From positions 3,348,001-3,412,000 of the forward strand of contig NZ_CP107976.1 of assembly GCF_036099295.1 (NCBI RefSeq): a stretch of 64,000 nt of DNA, in the 5' to 3' direction. The notes beneath the pieces were generated by a model. The model worked only from the letters and a program-made list of their open reading frames with translations, did not search any database and had not been told where the DNA came from. The translations under genes and the position numbers were made by a program. Position 1 is the stretch's first letter, and each line of letters starts with the position of its first letter. Of this stretch, positions 8,025 through 16,103 are shown piece after piece. This DNA comes from Streptomyces sp. NBC_00358. GTDB lineage: Bacteria > Actinomycetota > Actinomycetes > Streptomycetales > Streptomycetaceae.

Positions 8025-8915
8025 CTAGGAACTCCGGGCGGTCTGCTCTTCTGAGACCTTCGCCGTTCCTCCCAGGTGGATGCGCGGGCCCCGTCGGCCG
8101 GGGCGGGCGGTGGCCGTGATCGTGGCGGGGCTGCCCAGTGCGTCGCCCATGTCGATGGTGAGTTCGGCCGTGCCCTGTCCGGCCAGGTGTGCGGCCAGGC
8201 AGGCGCTGCTGTTGGCGTTGGCGATGTCCTCCGGTACGCCGATCGACGGTGCGAACATGCGGGCCGCCAGGGAACCGGAGGGTGACGGCGGGGAGTAGAC
8301 GTACGCGCCCAGCAGGCCGAACGTGTCGCAGGCGTCCCGGAGCCGGCCGAGGTCCGGGGCCAGCGCCGCGAGCGTCGCGCGGTCCGGAACGGGGACCAGC
8401 AGCCGCTCCCTCCCCATCGAAGCCACCCGCACGTCCGGGCCGGACCCGTCGGGCACCACGCCCAGGGCCTCCAGGGCCAGTCCGCGCTCGGCTTCGGTCG
8501 GTTCACGCAGGTCCACGGGGCCGGGGTCGAAGGCGGCCGCGAGATGGGACCCCCGCGGTTCCGACCAGCCGTCGAAGACGCGTCGCGATGTCCGCAGGGT
8601 GGCCCGGTAGGACCCCGGAGCGCCGTTCCGCGACCCGTTGTACGCGAGGTACGCCAGCGCGGCGACCGTTCCGTGGCCGCAGGCCGGCAGCTCCCCCTCG
8701 GCGGTGAAGAAGCGCAGGTCCACCGTCGGGTCCTGGGTCTCGTCCGAGTGCACGCGGACGTACACGGCGTGCGAGGTGCCCGCCTCCACCGGCACCCGGC
8801 GCCGCTCCTCGTCGCTCAGGTTCCGCTGTTCCTCCTCCAGCACCACGGCGGTGGGGCTGCCGCCCGCGCCGTCGCGCAGGCAGGCTCGGACGAGTGCCAC
8901 GGGCGGCGCGCTCAT
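8025..8915 (-). CDS. PhzF family isomerase/epimerase-fold protein
   Basis: A 296-residue protein of the PhzF superfamily (diaminopimelate-epimerase fold, two similar halves). It has the hallmark GELPACGHGTVAALAYL near residue 80 and the second-half signature FAPSIGVPEDIANANSSACL near residue 220. PhzF proteins catalyse proton-shift isomerisations; the phenazine enzyme is the best-known member, but most genomic copies have unknown substrates. No phenazine or other biosynthetic genes are nearby, so no pathway can be assigned. The family glutamate expected near residue 45 may be one of the EEEQRN residues in the N-terminal half. It converges with the membrane-protein gene on its left. Confidence 0.85.
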   Translation of the reverse strand: MSAPPVALVRACLRDGAGGSPTAVVLEEEQRNLSDEERRRVPVEAGTSHAVYVRVHSDETQDPTVDLRFFTAEGELPACGHGTVAALAYLAYNGSRNGAPGSYRATLRTSRRVFDGWSEPRGSHLAAAFDPGPVDLREPTEAERGLALEALGVVPDGSGPDVRVASMGRERLLVPVPDRATLAALAPDLGRLRDACDTFGLLGAYVYSPPSPSGSLAARMFAPSIGVPEDIANANSSACLAAHLAGQGTAELTIDMGDALGSPATITATARPGRRGPRIHLGGTAKVSEEQTARSS

Positions 8916-9254
8916 CGGCCTCGCCTCGGCCGGCCGCCGTCTCTCGCGGTCCGCCGCGGTCGCGCGCTTCGTCCCGGACCTCCGGGCGGTCCCTCTGTCA
9001 CAGGCGCCTCCAGTGTCACTGGTCCGACCGGTGCGGCCAGTACCGGCCGTACCGGCACTGCCGGCGGTGACGGCAGCACTGCCGGTGTCGGCAGTACCGG
9101 CGGTGTCGGCAGCACTGCCGGGGCACGGTCCGGCTCCGTCACTTCGTGTTCTCCAGTGTGGCGTAGCCCGTCTTCGCGTCCCGTTCCGCGGTGTGGGCGC
9201 CTTCCTGGAGCTGGAACAGGGAGCCGAAGGGGCTCTGGGCCTGCGGGGCCTCGG
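8916..9254. repeat. Gap with GTGTCGGCAG-type imperfect repeats
   Basis: There is no gene. From about 9000 to 9130 the sequence is built from degenerate units such as GTGTCGGCAGTACCGGCG and GGCAGCACTGCCGG, several of them self-complementary. It lies between the PhzF start and the Ku stop. Confidence 0.6.
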
Positions 9255-10364
9255 TCAGGCGGAGGCTCGTTTGCGGGGGGCCGTCTTCTTCGCGGGCGTC
9301 TTCTTCGCGGGCGTCTTCTTCGCGGTGGTCTTCTTGGCCGCCGTCCGGGAGTCCGCCGCGCCGTCGGCCGGCTTCGCCGCGGTCCTGCCGGCCGTCTTGG
9401 CGGTCGACTTCCTCGCCGTCGATTTCTTCGCCGCGGTCTTCTTGGCCGCCGGCTTCTTCGCCGTGGACGTCGACTTCTTCCCGCCCACCTCCTTGGGCTC
9501 CGTACGGGCCGAGCCACGGGCCGCGGTCTTGCCGGCCGGCAGCCGGGTGACCTCGGCGTCCTCCCCCGCCCCGGCGGCCTCCTCGCCCCGCGACTCCTTC
9601 GCCGCGCGCACGCTCTTCTCCAGGGCCGCCATCAGGTCGAGCACCTTGCCGCCGGCCTTCTCCCCGGAGGGGGCGGCGGGCGCCTCGTGCCCCTCGGCCT
9701 TGGCGGTGACCATCTCCTCGACGGCCTCGCGGTAGTCGTCGTGCAGGTCTTCGAGGTCGACCTCGCCGAGGGTGTCCATCAGGGCGTCGGCCAGGTCGAG
9801 TTCCTTGTCGCGGACCGTGATGGCGGCGTCCGGGGCGACCTCGCCGGTGGCCCGGATCTCGTCCGGCCACAGCAGACCGTGCATGGCGATGACGTCGTCG
9901 ACGACGCGCAGCATGCCGAGCCGTTCCCGCCCGCGCAGCGCGAACTTCGCCACGGCGACCTTCTGGCTGCGCTTGAGTGCCTCGCGCAGCAGGACGTACG
10001 GCTTGGCGGCCGGGACACCGTTCGCGGCCAGGTAGTACGCCGTGTCCATCTGGAGCGGGTCGATCCGGTCCGCCGGGACGAAGGCCACGATCTCGATGGT
10101 CCGGGCGGTCGGGATGGGCAGCGACGCCAGGTCCTCGTCCGTGATCGGGATCAGCGTGCCGTCCGCGTCCTCGTACGCCTTGCCGATCTCGGCGGTCGAG
10201 ACCTCGCTGTCCTCCAGTTCGCAGACCTTGCGGTAGCGGATGCGCCCGCCGTCGTCGAGGTGGATCTGGCGGAAGGAGATCGCGTGGCTCTCCGTGGCGT
10301 TCACGACCTTGATGGGGATGCTGACCAGGCCGAAGGAGATGGCGCCGTTCCATATGGATCGCAC
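9255..10364 (-). CDS. ku: Ku DNA end-binding protein (NHEJ)
   Basis: Prokaryotic Ku forms a homodimeric ring on double-strand DNA ends and recruits LigD-type enzymes. The core domain begins RSIWNGAISFGLVSIPIKV and runs to about residue 250. The C-terminus (about residues 295-369) is an unusually long basic tail made of AKKT/AKKTP repeats, which in actinobacterial Ku proteins adds DNA binding and bridging. The start is taken at GTG 10364, preceded by GGAAGGA at good spacing; ATG 10373 and ATG 10406 are in frame but poorly placed. It is divergent from a LigD polymerase-domain gene, the two sharing a 62-bp intergenic region. This matches the core NHEJ pair of Streptomyces. Confidence 0.97.
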   Translation of the reverse strand: MRSIWNGAISFGLVSIPIKVVNATESHAISFRQIHLDDGGRIRYRKVCELEDSEVSTAEIGKAYEDADGTLIPITDEDLASLPIPTARTIEIVAFVPADRIDPLQMDTAYYLAANGVPAAKPYVLLREALKRSQKVAVAKFALRGRERLGMLRVVDDVIAMHGLLWPDEIRATGEVAPDAAITVRDKELDLADALMDTLGEVDLEDLHDDYREAVEEMVTAKAEGHEAPAAPSGEKAGGKVLDLMAALEKSVRAAKESRGEEAAGAGEDAEVTRLPAGKTAARGSARTEPKEVGGKKSTSTAKKPAAKKTAAKKSTARKSTAKTAGRTAAKPADGAADSRTAAKKTTAKKTPAKKTPAKKTAPRKRASA

Positions 10365-10426
10365 GTGCAGCATCCTTCCGATCACGTTGAGCGATTTTCG
10401 TGCCATTTTCGTGGGATTGTCATGGT
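10365..10426. promoter_or_regulatory. Divergent promoter region of ku and ligD
   Basis: A 62-bp region lies between the start codons of the two divergent repair genes, and its AT content is higher than the surroundings (GAGCGATTTTCGTGCCATTT). Both promoters must lie here or within the 5' ends, so the pair is probably co-regulated. No clear -35/-10 pair can be fixed by eye. Confidence 0.5.
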
Positions 10427-11308
10427 ATGACGCCGATCACGGAGGTGGAGGGCAGAAGGCTCGCGCTCACCAATCTCGACAAGGTCCTGTATCCGGCCAC
10501 CGGCTTCACCAAGGGCGAGGTGCTGCACTACTACGCCACGGTGGCGGACGTACTGCTCCCCCATCTGCGGGACCGGCCGGTCTCCTTCCTGCGCTATCCC
10601 GACGGGCCGGACGGTCAGCTCTTCTTCACCAAGAACGTGCCGCCCGGTACGCCCGCCTGGGTCACCACGGCCGAGGTGCCGCGCTCCGAGGGGCCCGCGC
10701 GCATGGTCCTCGTCCAGGACCTGGCCTCGCTCATGTGGGCGGCGAACCTGGTGACCGAGTTCCACACACCGCAGTGGACGATCGGCACGCCGGGGATCGC
10801 CGACCGGATCGTCTTCGACCTCGATCCGGGGGCGCCGGCGACGGTCGTGGAGTGCTGCGAGGTGGCGCTGTGGCTGCGCGAGCGGCTGGCCGGGGACGGG
10901 ATCGAGGCGTACGTGAAGTCGTCCGGTTCGAAGGGGCTGCACGTGCTGGCCTCCGTCGCGCCGACGCCGTCCGCCGAGGTCAGCGCGTACGCGAAGGAGC
11001 TGGCCGTGGAGGCGGAGAAGGCGCTGCCCCGGCAGGTGGTGCACCGGATGACGCGGAGCCTGCGGCCCGGAAAGGTGTTCGTCGACTGGAGCCAGAACGC
11101 CGGCCGCAAGACGACGGCCACCCCCTACACGCTCAGGGCGCGGGCGGAGCCGGCGGTGTCGGCTCCGGTGACCTGGGACGAGGTCGAGGCATGCCGGACT
11201 CCGGACCGGCTGGCCTTCCGGGCACCGGACCTCGCGCGCCGGGTACGGGAGTCGGGCGACCTGCTGGGCCCCCTGTTCGACCCGGACCGGGCCCGCCCGC
11301 TGCCCTGA
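10427..11308 (+). CDS. ligD: LigD-type polymerase/primase domain protein (NHEJ)
   Basis: A 293-residue stand-alone polymerase domain of the archaeo-eukaryotic primase family, as in the POL part of LigD. It begins EVEGRRLALTNLDKVLYPATG. The metal-binding DLDP motif is near residue 131, and SSGSKGLHVLAS and KVFVDWSQNAGRKTTATPYT follow. It fills gaps and adds nucleotides during end joining. There is no ligase or nuclease domain, so sealing must come from another ATP-dependent ligase elsewhere. Start ATG 10427 is chosen because the protein then begins at the usual place; no strong ribosome site is seen. It is divergent from ku. Confidence 0.95.
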   Translation: MTPITEVEGRRLALTNLDKVLYPATGFTKGEVLHYYATVADVLLPHLRDRPVSFLRYPDGPDGQLFFTKNVPPGTPAWVTTAEVPRSEGPARMVLVQDLASLMWAANLVTEFHTPQWTIGTPGIADRIVFDLDPGAPATVVECCEVALWLRERLAGDGIEAYVKSSGSKGLHVLASVAPTPSAEVSAYAKELAVEAEKALPRQVVHRMTRSLRPGKVFVDWSQNAGRKTTATPYTLRARAEPAVSAPVTWDEVEACRTPDRLAFRAPDLARRVRESGDLLGPLFDPDRARPLP

Positions 11309-11310
11309 CC

Positions 11311-11520
11311 GGCTCGACTCGGCACGACTCGGCACGGCACGGCACGGCACGGCTCGACTCGGCACGGCACGGCACGGCTCGGCACGGCACAGACGCGACA
11401 CAGCAGGCTCGGCAACAGCAGGCTCGGCAGCCGCCCGGCACCGGGGGCCGCCGGACACGAGTGGTCACCGGACGCCGGAGGCCGCCGGAGGCCGCCGGAG
11501 GCCGCCGGAGGCCGCCGGGC
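11311..11520. repeat. Two adjacent tandem-repeat tracts
   Basis: From 11311 to about 11395 the sequence is runs of CGGCA and CTCGA-type 5-bp units (CTCGGCACGG). From about 11471 to 11520 a 10-bp unit, CCGGAGGCCG, is repeated about four times. The tracts fill the gap between the convergent LigD and NERD genes. No gene is present. Confidence 0.8.
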
Positions 11521-11557
11521 ACGGGTGGCCGCCGGACGCCGGGCACCCGGTTCGTCC

Positions 11558-12361
11558 TCAGACCCGCGACCAGGTGTGCCGGTCGCGGGCCATCGCGTGC
11601 AGGGCCTCCACATCCGCGGGCTTGAGCACCCCGCCGAGCCGGGCGAGATCCGCGATGTCGGTGTCCCGCAGGACGCGGACCCCGCGCGGTGGCGCCGTCG
11701 TGTCGAGGCGGGCGGGACCGACCACGGCGAGGACGGCGTGCACCTCGGCCGTCAGGGCGTGGGACGCGCGGTCGGCGTCGGCGCGGACCCCGCGGAGCAG
11801 CGGACGGGGTTCGCGGCGGCCGACGGCGACCATCGGGCCGGCGACCAGGACACGCTGCTTGCGGGCGTACAGGGCGTGGACGCAGAAGAGGCCGGCGGGG
11901 CCGATCACCAGGTGGTGGATACGGTCGCCGCCCGGGAGCGGGACGGAGTGCAGGGTGTGCCAGCCGCCTCCCTCCAACCGGTCCAGGGCCGCGCCGACGG
12001 CCTGTTCGGCGGCGAGCGCGCGGCGGCGCGGATCGGGGCGCAGCCGGTGCGCGGGGCCCGGATCGCGGTCGAGGTCGATCACCAGGGCCTCGCCCGGCCG
12101 GTTCGGCGCGAGGTCGTCGTCCGGGTGGAGCGTCAGACGGGCCAGTTCGGCGGGGGTCGGGACGGGCGGCGGCCCGACCGTCACCGGCCCGGTCAGGAAC
12201 GGCCCCAGCGCATCGAGCACGTCCTCGCGCCGGTCCTGGCTGAGCAGATTGACCCTGGCGGTCTCACGGTCGTACCAGGCGACGCTCCTCCCGTCGGTCA
12301 GGCAAACGTAGAGACGCTCCTGTCCGTGGCGCCAGGCCGGTACGACGCGCAGTCCGTTCAT
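11558..12361 (-). CDS. NERD (nuclease-related) domain protein
   Basis: A 267-residue protein. The C-terminal half has the NERD pattern: RALAAEQAVGAALDRLEGGGWHTLHS, then GDRIHHLVIGPAGLFCVHA, and later ALTAEVHAVLAVV and RGVRVLRDTDIADLARL. NERD is a restriction-endonuclease-like fold, usually with D/E-x-x-K residues; here the catalytic lysine region reads ALYARKQRVLVAG. It is soluble and its function in Streptomyces is unknown. The N-terminal 90 residues look like a separate beta-rich module (ERLYVCLTDGRSVAWYDRET). It starts at ATG 12361, divergent from a phosphatase gene about 100 bp away. Confidence 0.8.
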   Translation of the reverse strand: MNGLRVVPAWRHGQERLYVCLTDGRSVAWYDRETARVNLLSQDRREDVLDALGPFLTGPVTVGPPPVPTPAELARLTLHPDDDLAPNRPGEALVIDLDRDPGPAHRLRPDPRRRALAAEQAVGAALDRLEGGGWHTLHSVPLPGGDRIHHLVIGPAGLFCVHALYARKQRVLVAGPMVAVGRREPRPLLRGVRADADRASHALTAEVHAVLAVVGPARLDTTAPPRGVRVLRDTDIADLARLGGVLKPADVEALHAMARDRHTWSRV

Positions 12362-12460
12362 GCGGCATCACCCCACGACCATGGGAACAGGCGGGGTGCT
12401 CCGTGGGCAAGAACCCGGTTACCTTTGACAGGAGTTGGGGGAGTTGGGTGGGAGGCGCCG

Positions 12461-12967
12461 TTGCGGACTCGCAGAAGATTTCCGGATGTTCCGGCCCCGG
12501 ACAGCCCGTGGAACGAGATCGTGCCCGGCCTGTGGATGGGCGGCCACGAGTACGCGGGGCGTTCGGGACATCCCGAACCCGTCGTCGTACACGATGAGTT
12601 CGACCTGGTCCTGACGCTGCTGCGACTGCCGGGGCACGGGCCAGACCCGGGGGTCGAGCACCACGTGTGGCCGGTACCGGACGGCCCCTTGGACGGTACG
12701 CAGCTCACCGGGGTCATGCGGCTCGCACGGGCCGCCGACGACGCGCTGGAGGACGGACGCCGGGTGCTCGTCCGCTGCTTCCACGGGTACAACCGCTCGG
12801 GGCTGGTCGTCGCGCACGCGCTCATCCTCGCGGGGCACACCGCCGACGACGCGATACGGCTGATCCGGGCCCGGCGTTCGCCCTGGGCGCTGCACAACGA
12901 GCTCTTCGTGGAGTACCTGCGGACCGGGCTCGCCACGGCCCGTCTCCTCGAAGAACTCGCGGATTGA
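12461..12967 (+). CDS. Dual-specificity-type protein phosphatase
   Basis: A 168-residue single-domain phosphatase. The P-loop VLVRCFHGYNRSGLVVAHAL contains the C-x5-R-S signature with Cys near residue 108, and the end APWALHNELFV-type segment (SPWALHNELFVEYL) fits the DSP fold. The general acid is likely an Asp in the WPVPDGPLD loop. TTG 12461 is the only in-frame start near a ribosome site (GGAGG); it gives MRTRRRFPDVPAPDSPWNEI. No kinase lies adjacent. It faces away from the NERD gene. Confidence 0.82.
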   Translation: MRTRRRFPDVPAPDSPWNEIVPGLWMGGHEYAGRSGHPEPVVVHDEFDLVLTLLRLPGHGPDPGVEHHVWPVPDGPLDGTQLTGVMRLARAADDALEDGRRVLVRCFHGYNRSGLVVAHALILAGHTADDAIRLIRARRSPWALHNELFVEYLRTGLATARLLEELAD

Positions 12968-13198
12968 CGTCCTGCCCGGCCCGAAGCCCCGGGAGGCGAC
13001 CAGCACGGAGGGCGCGTGCGGACCTCGGGAACTTCTGCATGAATATGTGGGCGGGGCGCCCGGCCGCCCCGCGTCGTGCCCGATCGCCGCGGGCCGGCCC
13101 GTCCTCGACGGTCACCGGGCCGACGGCATCGCTTCCTCCGCCGGTCCCGTGCGGCAGCGGCGCGCCCACGGACGGGGCGGCCCGGACACAGGAGCGCA

Positions 13199-14008
13199 GT
13201 GACCCACAGCCGACCCGCCCGCGCGACCGCCAGGCCCCGCCGCGCCGGCCGCGCGGCCCGCGGAGCCGTCGTCGCCTTCGTGCTGGCGGCGGCCCTGGCG
13301 GCCTGCGGCGACTCCGGCGACCTGCACGGCGCGGGCGCGACCCCCACCGCCGTCGGCCCGGCCCGGCTGTGGCCGCGGCTGCCGCCCGCCTCGACGCCCG
13401 CGATCGACTACGGCGAGGCGGACACCGAGACGGTCAAGGGCGTCACGGCGCCCGGCGACGACATCCACGCGGTCGATCCGGTCGCCGTGGTGCGCGCCGA
13501 GGTCGCCGCCCATCCGGACGAGTACAGCGGGCCGCACGCGAGGTACGCGCGGACGGCCCGGCAGATCGAGGACTGCGGGAAGCCGGGCGCCCGGGGCCGG
13601 AGCTGCCCGGTCCTTCGGGCGTACTACCGCGATCTCACCGGCGACGGGAAGGACGACCTGGTGCTCGGCATCCGCTTCCCCGCCCACCAGTTGGCGGTAC
13701 GCGTGTACACGTTCCTGCACCACCGGCTGGTGCAGGTCATGGGCACCTCGGACAGCGTGGTCAGTGTGGAGCTGGCGGGCCGCGAGGTGATCATCCGCTC
13801 GCCCTCGACCCTGCCCGGCTACGAGTTCCGCACGGTCTGGTCCTGGGATCCGCACCAGAACGCCATGCTGGCGACCCGCGACGAGATCCTGCGGGTCCGG
13901 CCGCCGGCACGGCCGGTCTCGCCCGCCCCCGTACCGTCCGCCGCCCTGCCGTCCGCCCCCTCCCGGGAGCCCTCCCCCACGCTCTCCCCGTCCGCGAGCC
14001 GCTCATGA
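13199..14008 (+). CDS. Lipoprotein coupled to a histidine kinase
   Basis: A 269-residue lipoprotein. An Arg-rich n-region is followed by VVAFVLAAALAAC with the lipobox Cys near residue 36. The mature part contains YYRDLTGDGKDDLVLGIRF, an FG-GAP-like or calcium-loop-like repeat, and a Pro/Ser-rich tail. Start GTG 13199 has AGGAG 6 bp upstream. Its stop overlaps the kinase start by 4 nt (ATGA), so it probably feeds signal to that kinase on the outer membrane face, as CseA does for the SigE system; this role is inference. Confidence 0.85.
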   Translation: MTHSRPARATARPRRAGRAARGAVVAFVLAAALAACGDSGDLHGAGATPTAVGPARLWPRLPPASTPAIDYGEADTETVKGVTAPGDDIHAVDPVAVVRAEVAAHPDEYSGPHARYARTARQIEDCGKPGARGRSCPVLRAYYRDLTGDGKDDLVLGIRFPAHQLAVRVYTFLHHRLVQVMGTSDSVVSVELAGREVIIRSPSTLPGYEFRTVWSWDPHQNAMLATRDEILRVRPPARPVSPAPVPSAALPSAPSREPSPTLSPSASRS

Positions 14009-15288
14009 GACAGCGCCCGCGCCTGCCGCACTGGACCGCCACCCTGACCTGGAAGGCGACCGCGTTCATCGCGGTGATGTGCTGCGGTCTGGCCGCCCTC
14101 CTCGGGGTCCTCGTGCATGTCTCGGTGACCGACCAGACCGTCGGCGAGGCACGCGGCCGCGCGCTCGGCCGGCTCACCGACGTCACGGCGGCCTACGAGG
14201 CGGGAGAGCGGCTGCCGCCGGACGCGGGCGTCGATCCGCCCGGACTGCCCGCGCGGCTGCGGGAGCTGGCGGTGGACGGGAAGCGGGGCTCGATGGTCGG
14301 CGGGCACGACACGCACCCCACGATGTGGGCGGCCGGTCCCGCGGACGGCGGACGCGCGCTGGCCGTCCGGTTCGACTACGCCCAGGGCGCGCACACCATC
14401 GACGCCCTGGACCGGGCGATCGTGTGGTCCTCGGCCCTGGCGATCGGCGTGACACTGCTGGTCGGGGCGTTCGCGGTGACACGGGTGACGCGTCGGCTGC
14501 ACGCGACGGCGCGGGTGGCGCGACGGATCAGCGCGGGCGACCTGGACGCGCGCGTCGACGACCCGCGCGCCCAGGATCCGACGCGCCCCCAGGACGAGGT
14601 GGCCGCGGTCGCCGGTGCCCTCGACACGATGGCGTCGTCGTTGCAGGGCAAGCTGCTGAGCGAGCAGCGGTTCACGGCGGACGTGGCGCACGAGCTGCGC
14701 ACTCCGCTGACCGGGCTGCACGCGGCGGCCGAACTGCTCCCACCCGGGCGGCCGACGGAGCTGGTGCGCGACCGGGTGGCCGCCCTGCGCACCCTCACCG
14801 AGGACCTGCTGGAGATCTCCCGGCTGGACGCCCGCAGCGAACGGCTGGAGCTGGACTTCGAACCGCTGGTGCCGCTGGCCGAACGGGTGGTGCGCGCGTC
14901 GGGGACCGACACCGACGTCCGGGTGGTGCGGCGCGCGCGGGCCGAGACCGACCGGCGCCGGCTGGAGCGGGTGCTCGGCAATCTCGTGGCCAACGCCCAC
15001 AAGCACGGCAGGGGGCCGGTGGTGCTGACCCTGGACGGCCCGGTCGTCACCGTCCGGGACCACGGGGACGGCTACCCGGACTACCTCGTGGAGCACGGGC
15101 CGCAGCGCTTCCGCACCGAGGGCGGCGCGACGGGCCACGGACTCGGCCTGACCATCGCGCTCGGCCAGGCGGAGGTCCTCGGTGCGCGCCTGGAGTTCGC
15201 CAACGCCCCGGACGGCGGAGCGGTGGCGACGCTGACACTCCCTCAGGGCGGCGAGGAGGAGCCGGGCGTCTCCGATGGCGGAGTGTGA
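14005..15288 (+). CDS. Sensor histidine kinase (orphan)
   Basis: A 427-residue HK. TM1 is at about residues 17-40, followed by an extracytoplasmic sensor of about 95 residues, TM2 near 137-157, a HAMP domain (VTRRLHATARVARRISAGDL), and the H-box FTADVAHELRTPLTG with the phosphorylated His near residue 231. The N-box is NLVANAHKHG and the G-box is GATGHGLGLTIA. The kinase looks complete. No response regulator lies within 5 kb on either side; the coupled gene upstream is a lipoprotein. It must therefore signal to a regulator encoded elsewhere. Confidence 0.92.
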   Translation: MRQRPRLPHWTATLTWKATAFIAVMCCGLAALLGVLVHVSVTDQTVGEARGRALGRLTDVTAAYEAGERLPPDAGVDPPGLPARLRELAVDGKRGSMVGGHDTHPTMWAAGPADGGRALAVRFDYAQGAHTIDALDRAIVWSSALAIGVTLLVGAFAVTRVTRRLHATARVARRISAGDLDARVDDPRAQDPTRPQDEVAAVAGALDTMASSLQGKLLSEQRFTADVAHELRTPLTGLHAAAELLPPGRPTELVRDRVAALRTLTEDLLEISRLDARSERLELDFEPLVPLAERVVRASGTDTDVRVVRRARAETDRRRLERVLGNLVANAHKHGRGPVVLTLDGPVVTVRDHGDGYPDYLVEHGPQRFRTEGGATGHGLGLTIALGQAEVLGARLEFANAPDGGAVATLTLPQGGEEEPGVSDGGV

Positions 15289-15359
15289 CCTGCGCGCCCA
15301 GGCTCACGATCCTAATGTGGCGATAAGTCAGGTTCGCCCCCTTTCCGGAGGAGCCCTCC

Positions 15360-16004
15360 ATGTCCCTGCGGTCCACATACACCCGAATCGGTATGGCTCT
15401 AGCCGCCGGCAGCCTGGTCGCCCTGGCCGGCGCGACGCCCGCCCTCGCCGACGGCGAGGGCGGCACCGGAAGCAGCGACGGCCACCAGTGGAGCAACGGG
15501 GGCGGCGGAGACGGGGGCGGTGACGGCCAGGCACAGAGCAACGGTGGCGGCGGCAACGGCCACACCTGGAGCAACGGCGGCGGGGGTACCGGCAACGGCA
15601 CCGGCACCGGCCAGACATCGAGCGACAACGGTGGCGGTGGCGGCCAGACGTGGAACAACGGCGGTGGCGGGAACGGCCAGACCTGGAACAGCGGCGGTGG
15701 CGGTGGTGACAGCCAGGAACCGGAGGCGAACGGGAACGGCAGGGGCGACGGCCGCCAGGACGACCCGCGCCTGTACAAGGGCAGGGTCACCGCCCGCGGC
15801 GGACTGGCCCTGCGCAGTTCCCCGACCCGCGGCAGCCAGCTTATCCGGGTGGCGCGACAGGGCGAGATCGTCTCCATCTTCTGCAAGACCTCGGGTCAGA
15901 CCGTCGAGGGCAACCCGCTCTGGTACCTCCTCACGGACGGCACCTGGGCCTGGGGCGCCGCGCGCTACATCGACAACATCGGCCCCTCGCCCCGCTGGTG
16001 CTGA
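15360..16004 (+). CDS. Secreted Gly/Asn-rich SH3-domain protein
   Basis: A 214-residue exported protein. The signal peptide runs to ATPALADG near residue 31. A low-complexity region at about residues 32-130 is built from repeats such as QTWNNGGGGNG and HTWSNGGGG. The C-terminal SH3-like domain (about 140-214) reads GRVTARGGLALRSSPTRGSQ, WYLLTDGTWAWGAARYIDNI, ending in Cys. Such domains bind cell-wall peptides or polymers. A strong site, CCGGAGGAG, precedes ATG 15360. It is probably wall-associated; the repeat region may be a spacer. A hairpin at 16030 ends transcription. Confidence 0.85.
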   Translation: MSLRSTYTRIGMALAAGSLVALAGATPALADGEGGTGSSDGHQWSNGGGGDGGGDGQAQSNGGGGNGHTWSNGGGGTGNGTGTGQTSSDNGGGGGQTWNNGGGGNGQTWNSGGGGGDSQEPEANGNGRGDGRQDDPRLYKGRVTARGGLALRSSPTRGSQLIRVARQGEIVSIFCKTSGQTVEGNPLWYLLTDGTWAWGAARYIDNIGPSPRWC

Positions 16005-16029
16005 CACCACGGTGACGAACAGCGGCGAA

Positions 16030-16062
16030 CGATGACGAACCGGACCGGCCGGTTCGTCATCG
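16030..16062 (+). terminator. Hairpin between the SH3 gene and the RodA/FtsW gene
   Basis: CGATGACGAACCGG pairs with CCGGTTCGTCATCG around a 5-nt loop. It covers an in-frame ATG at 16032, which argues against that ATG as the start of the next gene. Confidence 0.75.
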
Positions 16063-16103
16063 CACTACGGGACATCGGGTCGCCCGCTTGCTACGTTCCG
16101 GAC

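Noticed and set aside
8544..10430. Long forward frame rich in RRGLLR and similar
   Set aside because: Antisense of phzF and ku; the reverse strand encodes recognisable proteins.
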